Assembly: GCA_903857255.1 (NCBI GenBank)
Contig: CAIODY010000037.1
Span: 1 to 45,414, forward strand
From: an uncultured bacterium
Lineage (GTDB): Bacteria; Bacteroidota; Bacteroidia; Chitinophagales; CAIODY01
Reading direction: 5' to 3'
DNA length: 45,414 nt
Both the position numbers and the translations under genes were made by a program. This document shows positions 8,209 to 15,901 of the stretch, one piece after another. The notes beneath the pieces were generated by a model. It saw only the letters and a list, made by a program, of their open reading frames with translations. It was not told the DNA's origin and made no database searches. Each line of letters opens with the position of its first letter. The first letter of the stretch is position 1.

Positions 8209-8277
8209 CGTAACAATTATTTCAATTTTAATTATTGCGAACGTAACCTTTACGTAACATAGCTAATTGAACTTTGC
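8209..8277 (+). promoter_or_regulatory. Autoregulatory-looking promoter of the response regulator
   Basis: CGTAAC occurs at 8209, 8242 and 8253, i.e. 33 and 11 bp apart, all on one helical face. The proximal pair CGTAACC (8242-8248) and CGTAACA (8253-8259) flank TTTA. Nine bp later comes GAACTTTGC (8269-8277). OmpR/PhoB-family regulators bind 11-bp direct repeats, so this is a likely binding site for the protein encoded just downstream. Confidence 0.6.
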
Positions 8278-8321
8278 TAAAACTTCAATGAAGTGTTTTT
8301 GAAAAATTAATTCTACAAAAA

Positions 8322-9011
8322 ATGTTAGCAAAGAAAAAAATTTTGATTGCCGATGATGAAAAAGATATTGTCGAATTTCTACAATATACTTTTGAAAATG
8401 TAGGTTTTGAAGTGATTGCTTGTAAAGATGGCATTCAAGCTTTGAAGCAAGCTAAAGTGCATCATCCTGATATTATTTTGCTCGACATCATGATGCCAAA
8501 CTTAGAAGGGACAAGCGTTTGCGAACAATTGCGAAAGTTGGATGAATTTAAAAACACACCGATTGTTTTTTTAACAGCACGAAATAATGAAGAGACAGAA
8601 GTGAATGCTTTTGAAATTGGCGCCGATGATTTTATTGCCAAACCCATCAAACCAAAAGCGTTGGTTTCAAGAATTAACAAATTACTTTTAGCAAAAAATG
8701 ACAAACAAGAAATTGTTGTCGATAAAAAAATCACCAAAATAAACAGTGCCGAAATTGACCACGAAACTTATACTTTATATTTCAAGAAAAAGGCTGTAGA
8801 GCTTGCCCGTAAAGAGTTTCAGTTGGTAGATATGTTAGCATCAAAACCAGGAAAAGTGTTTACTCGAAAACAAATTTTCGATAAAATTTGGGGACAAAAT
8901 TTAGCGATGGGCGATAGAACGATTGATGTGCATGTAAGAAAAATCAGAGTAAAAACTTCGGATGATTTTATCAAAACGGTGAAAGGTGTTGGATTTAAAA
9001 TCGAAGCGTAA
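8322..9011 (+). CDS. OmpR/PhoB-family response regulator
   Basis: This 229-aa transcription factor has a receiver domain (1-120) with Asp11/Asp12, phospho-acceptor Asp55 in ILLDIMMP, Thr85 and Lys107. A winged-helix DNA-binding domain follows (about 135-229), with LARKEFQLVDMLASKPGKVF and the recognition-helix region MGDRTIDVHVRKIR. No histidine kinase gene is adjacent, so the partner is elsewhere; the hybrid kinase at 18283 has its own receiver and is not an obvious match. Its promoter carries 11-bp direct repeats shared with the operons at 3477 and 5419, so it may control them and itself. Assignment as the PhoB orthologue is an inference. It is not PorX, which carries a C-terminal PglZ-type domain instead of a winged helix. 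Confidence 0.92.
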   Translation: MLAKKKILIADDEKDIVEFLQYTFENVGFEVIACKDGIQALKQAKVHHPDIILLDIMMPNLEGTSVCEQLRKLDEFKNTPIVFLTARNNEETEVNAFEIGADDFIAKPIKPKALVSRINKLLLAKNDKQEIVVDKKITKINSAEIDHETYTLYFKKKAVELARKEFQLVDMLASKPGKVFTRKQIFDKIWGQNLAMGDRTIDVHVRKIRVKTSDDFIKTVKGVGFKIEA

Positions 9012-9042
9012 ATCAGTTTGCAGTAAATACAAATCGGTGAAT

Positions 9043-9077
9043 AAAAAAGGAAGTTTGAAATTCAAACTTCCTTTTTT
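9043..9077. terminator. Bidirectional terminator between convergent genes
   Basis: A perfect 17-bp inverted repeat, AAAAAAGGAAGTTTGAA and its complement, is separated by one base. It has T runs on both strands and sits between the response regulator (plus) and the FN3 protein (minus). Confidence 0.85.
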
Positions 9078-9100
9078 GTTGTGATAATTTTTACAGAAAA

Positions 9101-11938
9101 TTATTGTTTTACAAATTTTGTAGTGTACTTGAAACCATTGTCATCAGTTGCTTTGATGAAGTAAACACCATTTGATAAAGTAGAAATATCGATAGTTATG
9201 TAGGGCGAATTATGAATGATGGATGCTTCGTTCCTCAGCACGACACTGCCCAACATATTTACCACTTCCACTTTTTCAATTCTTAATTCATCATTCTTAA
9301 TTCTTAATTCAGTGCTTGCTGGATTTGGATAAATTGATAATTGCTCATTGCTATTTGTTAATTGCTCAATGCCTGTTGTACTGTTGGTTGTGAAATTATT
9401 TTGAGCGGAAAAATTACTCAAATTTCCACCACCACAATTGCTTTGAATTTGATAATCATAAATAGTAGATGGTGTTAAACCACTGATGGTGATTGAAGTG
9501 TAGCCTGTTGAAGCAGTTGACCAAGTTGAAGCGGTTGATGGTTTGTATTCCACATTATAGCTCGTTGCATTGCTCACCCCTTGCCAATTTATTTTAGCAG
9601 AAGTGGCTGAAATATTGGTAACATTTATCAAACTATTTGGCGCATCGCAATTGTTGGTGGCTAAAGTTACAAAGGGCAAAGCGGCTGAAAAGCTACTGAT
9701 ATTGCCGCTTCCACAGTTTGATTGCACCATGAATTGATAATTGGTGTTGGGTGTTAAACCAGTTAATGCGTAGAAATTTGTTGCACAAACAATGGTTGTC
9801 CAAGTGCCAGTTCCTGTTTGTTCGTAAGATAAATTGTAGTTTAAAATGCCACCAACAATTGCCCAATTTAACTGCGCCGATGTGCTGGTAATGCTTGATG
9901 CAGAAAGGCTTTGTGGCACACCGCAAGTAATGATGCTTGCCAAAGTGAAGAAAGAAATTGGCGAAGAATAATTGCTCAAATTTCCACCACCACAGTTAGC
10001 TTGCACTTGAAAATCATAACTGGTTGCAGCAGCCAACCCTGTTAATAGATAAGCATTTGAAGCACTTACAACTGTTGTCCAAGTTGAACCTGATGATAAT
10101 TTATATTGCACATTATAACTTGTTGCGCTGGCAACATTGTTCCAATTTAATTGTGCTGTTGAAGCTGTAATACTTGATGCGGAAAGGCTTGTAGGTACAT
10201 TGCAAACTGGTGGTGCAGCAGTTGTAAAAGAATCTTTTGTTGAATAATTACTCGAATTTCCACCACCACAATTGCTCTGAATTTGAAAATAGTATTTTGT
10301 TGAAAACGATAAACCGCTTAATGCGTATGCGTTTGTGGCACTTACAGCAGTAGTCCAACTGCCTGCGTTGTATATTTTATATTGCACATTATAACTCACT
10401 GCGCTTGCAACTGCTGACCAATTCAGCGTTGCAGAATTGTAAGTAATGGATGTTGCATTTAATCCTGTGGGAACATTGCATACAGGAATTAATGTAGTAA
10501 AGGAATCCGCAACTGAATAGTTGCTCAAATTTCCGCTGCCACAATTACACTGAATCTGAAAATAATATTTTGTGTTAGCATTCAAGCCAGTCAATGAATA
10601 TGAGTTAGTTGCACTTACAACAGTAGTCCAACTTCCTGCTGAAAATATTTTGTATTGCACATTATAATTGGTTGCACCGCTCACTGCATTCCAATTTAAT
10701 GTTGCAGAATTTGAAGTGATAGCTGTTGCTGAAAGATTTGTTGGAACACCGCATGGTGTAAGGGTTGTAAACGAATCAATGGTGGAGTAATTACTCAAAT
10801 TTCCACCGCCGCAATTGCTTTGAATTTGGAAATAGTATTTGGTTGATGGTGTTAAACTACTTAATGCTTGCGTATTAGTTGTAGCTACAACAGTAGTCCA
10901 ACTTCCTGCATTGTAAACTTTGTATTGCACATTATAATTCACAGCACTTGCAACGCTACTCCAACTTAAAGTAGCTGATGTTGTTGTAATCGAAGTGGCT
11001 GAAAGTCCGCTGGGGACGCTGCATACAGGGAATGGTGTAGTGAAAGATTGCACAGAAGAATAATTGCTGTTCTGCAAATTGTTGCAGTTCGTTTCAATTT
11101 TCACTTGATAAGTGGCGTTGGAATTTAATCCTGATAAAGTGTAAGAATTGGTTGTGCTTGTTACAGTTGTCCAAGTTCCACTCGATGATAATTTGTATTG
11201 AATGGTGTATCCGCTTGCGTTCGCAATTGCAGTCCAGTTCAAGGTTGCAGCGTTGGATGTGATGTTGCTAATTGTAAAATTCAACACCGTATCGCATGGA
11301 ATAACATGCCCATTTGCAGTAACTTTTATATCATCAAATCGATAAGTGCCATTGCCTGCTGAAACAATGTAAGTGCTCCATTTAAATTGCAAAGCCGCAT
11401 GGTTGCTGGCATTCACGGGCAATCGAATTGGCGAACCATTATTTACTAAACCCCAAACACTGCCGCCTGCGCTTTCGGTGTGTGGCAACATAGCCCACGT
11501 AGAACCATTGTTGATGCTGTAATACAACATGGGCACAGCCGAACCGCTGGTAGTAAAATTGGTCGAAATTCTTGAAGCCCAAATTAAATAAATACCTGTA
11601 TCACCAACGGTTGAAATACTGGGTGAAATTAAATCGTAAGTGCCTGTGGTGTCGGAATTATTTTTGATAACCAAATTGTTCAAACCCGAGGCTGTATCAG
11701 CAGTTGTGGTGTATCCGCTGGATGAATTGCCGCCTGTAGTATCAATGAAATAGCCGATGGAAGAATCTAACGGAAATGGTTTTATCATGGTGAAACCCAT
11801 TGGTTTTTGATTTCCCAAAAAATAAAAATGACGGATGGTGTCGAAATCTTGTTTGTATAAAATGCTTTGTGCTTGCACATTTTTTAAAACCAAAATAGCC
11901 ACCATGCACAAAATGATTTTCAGGAAATTGTATTTCAT
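9101..11938 (-). CDS. Secreted FN3-repeat protein with T9SS type A sorting domain
   Basis: The 945-aa protein has a signal peptide (MKYNFLKIILCMVAILVLKN, cut near VQAQ). Next comes an N-terminal sandwich of about 185 residues resembling choice-of-anchor J/MAM domains (QDFDTI at the start, FDDIKV at the end). Seven fibronectin type III repeats of about 90 aa follow, each with TSATLNW, a YNVQYK-like strand, a TW core and L.P.T.Y.F.IQSNCGGGN. The C-terminus (about 870-945) is a type A sorting domain: IYPNP, VVNMLG, LSNGVYFIKA, KFVKQ. It is probably exported through T9SS and attached to the surface, as an adhesin or matrix protein; no enzyme domain is visible. Two heptamer arrays flank the YPNP codons. 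It is separated from its upstream neighbour by a terminator, so it has its own promoter. Confidence 0.92.
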   Translation of the reverse strand: MKYNFLKIILCMVAILVLKNVQAQSILYKQDFDTIRHFYFLGNQKPMGFTMIKPFPLDSSIGYFIDTTGGNSSSGYTTTADTASGLNNLVIKNNSDTTGTYDLISPSISTVGDTGIYLIWASRISTNFTTSGSAVPMLYYSINNGSTWAMLPHTESAGGSVWGLVNNGSPIRLPVNASNHAALQFKWSTYIVSAGNGTYRFDDIKVTANGHVIPCDTVLNFTISNITSNAATLNWTAIANASGYTIQYKLSSSGTWTTVTSTTNSYTLSGLNSNATYQVKIETNCNNLQNSNYSSVQSFTTPFPVCSVPSGLSATSITTTSATLSWSSVASAVNYNVQYKVYNAGSWTTVVATTNTQALSSLTPSTKYYFQIQSNCGGGNLSNYSTIDSFTTLTPCGVPTNLSATAITSNSATLNWNAVSGATNYNVQYKIFSAGSWTTVVSATNSYSLTGLNANTKYYFQIQCNCGSGNLSNYSVADSFTTLIPVCNVPTGLNATSITYNSATLNWSAVASAVSYNVQYKIYNAGSWTTAVSATNAYALSGLSFSTKYYFQIQSNCGGGNSSNYSTKDSFTTAAPPVCNVPTSLSASSITASTAQLNWNNVASATSYNVQYKLSSGSTWTTVVSASNAYLLTGLAAATSYDFQVQANCGGGNLSNYSSPISFFTLASIITCGVPQSLSASSITSTSAQLNWAIVGGILNYNLSYEQTGTGTWTTIVCATNFYALTGLTPNTNYQFMVQSNCGSGNISSFSAALPFVTLATNNCDAPNSLINVTNISATSAKINWQGVSNATSYNVEYKPSTASTWSTASTGYTSITISGLTPSTIYDYQIQSNCGGGNLSNFSAQNNFTTNSTTGIEQLTNSNEQLSIYPNPASTELRIKNDELRIEKVEVVNMLGSVVLRNEASIIHNSPYITIDISTLSNGVYFIKATDDNGFKYTTKFVKQ
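9277..9311. repeat. Heptamer array, YAATTCT type
   Basis: Five exact 7-nt units: CAATTCT, TAATTCA, TCATTCT, TAATTCT, TAATTCA. They lie inside the FN3 gene just after the YPNP codons and encode a 7-residue peptide repeat (ELRIKND, ELRIEKV). Confidence 0.85.
9332..9373. repeat. Heptamer array, AATTGCT type
   Basis: Six 7-nt units: AATTGAT, AATTGCT, CATTGCT, ATTTGTT, AATTGCT, CAATGCC. They encode the linker GIEQLTNSNEQLS directly before IYPNP in the FN3 gene. Related arrays occupy the same place in the other three type A genes. Confidence 0.85.
9400..11290. repeat. Seven tandem FN3-coding repeats
   Basis: Direct DNA repeats of roughly 270-280 bp encode the FN3 domains. Blocks such as the codons for SNCGGGNLSNYS and YNVQYK recur nearly unchanged, so the copies are probably young or homogenised by recombination. 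Confidence 0.75.
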
Positions 11939-11967
11939 TATTCTTACTTTTTTACAAAATTAAAAAA

Positions 11968-11993
11968 AGCAGATTTAGTTTCCTAAATCTGCT
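11968..11993 (-). terminator. Terminator after the beta-helix/SprB gene
   Basis: A perfect 11-bp stem AGCAGATTTAG / CTAAATCTGCT with a 4-nt loop is followed on the minus strand by seven T. It lies between the stop of the beta-helix gene and the start of the FN3 gene. Confidence 0.85.
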
Positions 11994-12013
11994 GTTAATT
12001 TAATAATAACATT

Positions 12014-15000
12014 TTATTGTTTTACAAATTTGGTTACTTGCTGAACACCGCTGTTGGCGGTGGTTTTGAGAAAGTAAATGCCCGATGGTAAGTGTTCAGT
12101 ATTCAGTTTACAGTTATCAGTTGAATTATCAAATATCAATGGACAAATAACCATTTGCCCAACCATATTTCGCACTTCAATTGCTCTTATTGCTAATCGT
12201 TCTTTGTAAATGGTTAATTCATTCGTGGTTGGGTTGGGGTAAACTTGCAATTGTTCATTGCTATTGGTTAATTGCTCAACGCCCGTTGCCACATGTTTTG
12301 CTGGCACTACGCTAATGCTTACCATTGAATTTTTTGAGCGCATTAAATAAAATGAATCGCAATAGTTATTAGTGCAATTCACTGAATCAATAATGGTTAA
12401 ACAAATAGTATAAAACCCAGCTTGGGCATACAAATGATTAGGATAACGAGCTGTATCGGTGGTGCCATCGCCCCAACTCCATAAATAATGCAAAGGCAAA
12501 ACGCCCGAAGCCATATTGACTGCAATGTAATGATGCAGCAAATTGGTATCGGCATATAATTGAAATTGCGCCGAGCAGGTTTTGGTTAAATCCAATGTAT
12601 CGCACACGGCACAAGTGTTGGCATCGCTTACACAAACACGATAAGTGTTAGGAGCAAGCTGATTGATAGCTGCTGCACTTTGCATCGGGTTGGTGTACCA
12701 AGTATAATGATAGGGCGCAGTTCCGCCAATTGCATTTACCCATGCACTACCATCAGTGCAAGTGTTGCAGGTTGGATTGATTTGATGTGCCGCTACCTGA
12801 AACCCAAAACAAATGGTGGAATCAATTTTTATGGTATCAGTACTTTTGCAACCATGCAAATCGGTAGCAGCCACGATGTAATTGCCGATAGCAATATTTT
12901 TAATTGAATCAGTAGTTTGTGCAGTGCTCCATAAATAAGTGTAAGGCGTTGCGCCGCCTGTGGCTACAGCCCAAGCTGCTCCATTGGTGCAAGTGCCACA
13001 AGTAGTATTTTTGCCGTAAGCATTCACGTGCATATTGCCGCAATTGAAGGAATCAATCAACACGTTTTGACACAATTGACAACCCTGATTATCTTTTACA
13101 CAAACTTGATAAATGCCTTGCTGCTGATTTTTAATCGTGTCAGAAAGATTGATGGGAAAAGTGTTCCAATGATAACTGTAAGGCATTACGCCGCCTTGTG
13201 CATGCACCCAAGCCTTTCCATTGTTGCAAGTATTGCAACTTACCGAATCAGCAAAAGTTTGAATTATAAAGCCTACACAATTTACTGAATCAATATAAAT
13301 AGAATCAGTAGTAGCACAACTATTCGCATCGGTTACATGCAAAGTGTACATGCCGAAATGCTGATTGGTAATGCTATCAATAGTTGTTACAGGTGTGGTA
13401 TTCCAGCTAAATGAATAAGGCGCAGTGCCTGCAATGACCTGTGAAAAAGCCTTTCCATCATTACAAGTTTTACAACTTACGGCAGTAGAAGAAAGTTGCA
13501 CAGCAAAGTTTTTACAACGGGTGGAATCAATAAAAACCGTATCACAGCTTTGGCAATTGTTGTGGTCGGTTACGCAACCGATATGTGTTCCATAACTCAA
13601 AGCCGTTGCTGAATCAGTGTATTGGGCTGGTGAAGTATTCCAAGCAAACAAATAAGGCGCATTGCTCAAGCTATGTGTGATTTTTGCTGAACCATCATTA
13701 CAAGTAGCGCAAGTTGCTGCAATTGTTTTTGTAGTAGTATGAAATGCATTGCAATTGACTGAATCAACAAACACGGTATCGCAAGCCGAGCAACCACGAA
13801 TATCGGTTACACAAAAATGATAATTGCCTGTTTTTACATTGGAAATAGTAGCTGTGGTTTGCAAGGGCGTAGTGTACCAAGTGTAATGATAAGGTGCGCC
13901 GCCACCGCTGGTTTGCACACTTATTTTTCCATTATGACAAGTATCGCAAGTGGCGTTGGTAACAGTGGGTGTAAGCACCAAATGGCAAGATGATAAATAA
14001 CATTGTGCTGTATCAATAGGCAAAAAATTAACCAAGCCCAAAGCAATGTTGGTGTAGCCATCATAAATTTTGGTATGAATAAGTGAATCGTTTCTTGTTC
14101 CCCAATCGTTGGAGCCGATGTGAGCATTCGATGTTGTACTATATTGCACATCATAAAGAGTGTCGTTGAAGATTTTGTTGCAGTAGATGGAATCTAATAG
14201 GGAACTACTTTTTATGCCAATTCCATTTCCTGTTATAGTGTTTTTCTTAACAGAATTACTCCCATTAATACCAACGGAGTTGAATGCAATATTGTTGTTT
14301 GTGATTTTTGAATTGGAGGTAAGTATTCCTGTTCCGTTGAATTTTATTTCGTTTGAAGATATTATTGAAGATGGTGTACTGATTCCAATATTGTTAGAAT
14401 CGATGATGTTGTTTAGTAGGAAATTATGATTAGCGACATTCGTCAATAATATGCCAGTTTGATTATTGTAGAATGCAGATTTGCTAACACTTATTGTATC
14501 TAAAATTTGAGAAGGAGCATGTGAAGTATTAATACCAATTCCATTATTTTTAAAAGCAGAATTAATAGTTGTAAACGACTGAATGTAAGATACACCCCCA
14601 CCCGAATTATGTTGCATGTTTACAGCCGTTGAATTATTATTAAACCAGCAGCTATCAATTTTTCCTGCAATAATAAATCCAATTGCATTGGTAGTATTGT
14701 TGTTGAAAGAACATTTTTTATAAGAATAATAACCAGCAACATCGTTGCCAGAATAATAAGTGCCATTAATATTATTGTTGAAAGTAGAATTACTCACTAT
14801 CATTAAACTATTGTCAGAATTAAATATTTGGCATAATATACCATTATTGCAATTTGAAAATTGACTGCTATCAATCTTGATTATTTCAGAGTATGGGTAA
14901 TTATAAGAGCTATTATAAAACATAAACCCATTGTAAAGATTTTGCCAAGTGCAGTTTTGAAAAGTTGATTGACTGAAATTATTACTTGAAAGCATAACAC

Positions 15001-15043
15001 CTAATGTTGAGTTGGAAAAGTTAGAATGATTGAAAAACAACAT
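12014..15043 (-). CDS. Downstream part of the split beta-helix/SprB gene
   Basis: This is the longest uninterrupted ATG-started frame after the TAG (1009 aa). Its first Met is an internal residue of the beta-helix (residue 139 of the full frame) and has no signal peptide. If translated alone it would stay in the cytoplasm. SprB repeats begin near its residue 353, the PKD domain near 826 and the sorting domain near 930. Confidence 0.6.
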   Translation of the reverse strand: MLFFNHSNFSNSTLGVMLSSNNFSQSTFQNCTWQNLYNGFMFYNSSYNYPYSEIIKIDSSQFSNCNNGILCQIFNSDNSLMIVSNSTFNNNINGTYYSGNDVAGYYSYKKCSFNNNTTNAIGFIIAGKIDSCWFNNNSTAVNMQHNSGGGVSYIQSFTTINSAFKNNGIGINTSHAPSQILDTISVSKSAFYNNQTGILLTNVANHNFLLNNIIDSNNIGISTPSSIISSNEIKFNGTGILTSNSKITNNNIAFNSVGINGSNSVKKNTITGNGIGIKSSSLLDSIYCNKIFNDTLYDVQYSTTSNAHIGSNDWGTRNDSLIHTKIYDGYTNIALGLVNFLPIDTAQCYLSSCHLVLTPTVTNATCDTCHNGKISVQTSGGGAPYHYTWYTTPLQTTATISNVKTGNYHFCVTDIRGCSACDTVFVDSVNCNAFHTTTKTIAATCATCNDGSAKITHSLSNAPYLFAWNTSPAQYTDSATALSYGTHIGCVTDHNNCQSCDTVFIDSTRCKNFAVQLSSTAVSCKTCNDGKAFSQVIAGTAPYSFSWNTTPVTTIDSITNQHFGMYTLHVTDANSCATTDSIYIDSVNCVGFIIQTFADSVSCNTCNNGKAWVHAQGGVMPYSYHWNTFPINLSDTIKNQQQGIYQVCVKDNQGCQLCQNVLIDSFNCGNMHVNAYGKNTTCGTCTNGAAWAVATGGATPYTYLWSTAQTTDSIKNIAIGNYIVAATDLHGCKSTDTIKIDSTICFGFQVAAHQINPTCNTCTDGSAWVNAIGGTAPYHYTWYTNPMQSAAAINQLAPNTYRVCVSDANTCAVCDTLDLTKTCSAQFQLYADTNLLHHYIAVNMASGVLPLHYLWSWGDGTTDTARYPNHLYAQAGFYTICLTIIDSVNCTNNYCDSFYLMRSKNSMVSISVVPAKHVATGVEQLTNSNEQLQVYPNPTTNELTIYKERLAIRAIEVRNMVGQMVICPLIFDNSTDNCKLNTEHLPSGIYFLKTTANSGVQQVTKFVKQ
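12094..12121. repeat. Heptamer array, TTCAGT type
   Basis: Four units: GTTCAGT, ATTCAGT, TTACAGT, TATCAGT. They are inside the sorting-domain coding region of the beta-helix gene and encode the variable loop between NMVGQ and LPSGIYFLK. Confidence 0.75.
12188..12222. repeat. Degenerate heptamer array after the YPNP codons
   Basis: Units TATTGCT, AATCGTT, CTTTGTA, AATGGTT, AATTCAT are in the same position as the array at 9277 in the FN3 gene. Confidence 0.6.
12249..12283. repeat. Heptamer array, AATTGCT type
   Basis: Units AATTGTT, CATTGCT, ATTGGTT, AATTGCT, CAACGCC encode the linker GVEQLTNSNEQLQ before VYPNP in the beta-helix gene. Confidence 0.8.
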
Positions 15044-15187
15044 TGATTTTGTGTTATTAATCGTTATCCCATTTGTTGCATTGCTGAAATTTAGATAATT
15101 AAAGACTAAAGTGTCAGGTTGATTACAAATTATCCCCTGCCAAAACGTTCTCCCAGCATTCGTACTATTCGCTTGAAAAGTAATCGG

Positions 15188-15457
15188 CTACGCCGCAGTA
15201 CCATTGGCAATTAAAGTAGCTTGGCGTATTTCCATGTAAACGGTGCTATCAAACTTCACCACCACACCAGGTTGTATGGTTAATGTATCGCCAGGGAAAA
15301 CAACTACGGTGTCGGTAATAATGTAAGGGCTGTTGGCTAATGTCCAAGTGGTGTTGGCATAAATGCCGCCGTAGAAATAGGTTTGGGCTTGGGTTTGGTG
15401 GTAGGTTGTAAAAAATAAAACAACAAGGGCAGCAATAATTTTCAGGTAATTTTTCAT
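15188..15457 (-). CDS. Signal-peptide fragment of the split beta-helix gene
   Basis: This 89-aa frame has a strong signal peptide (MKNYLKIIAALVVLFFTTYH, cut near QTQAQ). Next are the first beta-helix strands: YFYGGIYANTTWTL, then FPGDTLTIQPGVVVKFD, the usual opening of these proteins. It ends at the in-frame TAG. Alone it would be a short exported peptide with no sorting domain. Confidence 0.7.
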   Translation of the reverse strand: MKNYLKIIAALVVLFFTTYHQTQAQTYFYGGIYANTTWTLANSPYIITDTVVVFPGDTLTIQPGVVVKFDSTVYMEIRQATLIANGTAA

Positions 15458-15901
15458 GCTACAATTATTTTGGTAAAGTAAAAGTAAACAGAAAAATAGG
15501 AATACGAAAAAGTTTTTTAGGATTTAATGCGGTTTGAAAACTTATTGCTTTTATTTAGTTTTTAGGTTAAACCGCTTATTTTAGTTTTCCAAATCAATAA
15601 AATAGGATGCCGATTAATTTTCGATTTTTGGAGTTTTTAAGTCGTTAGATGGCGTTTTGATTCTGTTTCCGAAGGTTATTATTTCGTTTCCCAGAGTTTT
15701 CTTTTCGTGTTTTTGACTTTTCTTTTTGTGTCCGGAAGTTTTTATTTCGTGTTTTGAGATATTATTTCGCTTCCGAGAGTTTTCTTTTCGATTCCAAGAG
15801 TTTTCTTTTCGTGTTTTTGAGTTTTAAGTTCGTGTTTTTGAGTTTTCTTTTTGTGTTTTCATGTTAGTTTGTCATTTTACCTGCCATTTAAGCAATAAAA
15901 G
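15458..15901. other. Non-coding gap with a hairpin and a T/C-rich repeat array
   Basis: No convincing gene lies here. Bases 15529-15575 hold an imperfect inverted repeat (GCGGTTT ... AAACCGC). Bases 15631-15861 hold the degenerate 21-bp array listed separately. Confidence 0.7.
15631..15861. repeat. Degenerate 21-bp tandem repeat, about 11 units
   Basis: The core unit is GAGTTTTCTTTTCGTGTTTT plus a final T, with unit lengths 19-23 (mostly 21). At least two units are identical, and the others keep the GAG, TTTCG and GTTTTT blocks. On the minus strand the unit is A-rich (AACACGAAAAGAAAACTC). It lies between the starts and ends of two large secreted-protein genes. No open frame runs through it. 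Confidence 0.75.

Larger units (their letters stand above)
12014..15457 (-). pseudogene. Beta-helix/SprB/PKD T9SS type A protein, split by an in-frame TAG
   Basis: One reading frame of 1148 codons runs from the ATG at 15457 to the TAA at 12014. It is interrupted only by TAG at 15188-15190 (codon 90). Around it the frame reads LIANGTAA-stop-PITFQANSTNAG, the usual entry into a parallel beta-helix, so coding sense continues without a frameshift. The order is: signal peptide; Asn/Ser-rich right-handed beta-helix (to about residue 490); six SprB-type repeats of about 78 aa, each with a CxxC pair and a second Cys pair in most; a PKD domain (WSWGDGTTD); and a T9SS type A domain (VYPNP, KFVKQ). Intact it would be a large surface adhesin-like protein of the gliding/attachment type. 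The change is most simply CAG to TAG. It may be a recent nonsense mutation, a sequencing error or a read-through site. Confidence 0.8.

Noticed and set aside
8322-9011. PorX, the T9SS regulator
   Set aside because: The protein has a winged-helix DNA-binding domain, not the PglZ-type domain of PorX.
13850-13990. CDTCHNG in the first SprB repeat as a haem site
   Set aside because: The other repeats keep the CxxC but not the His, so the match to CXXCH is accidental.
15631-15861. CRISPR array
   Set aside because: Units of about 21 bp follow each other directly with no unique spacers, and no cas genes are present.
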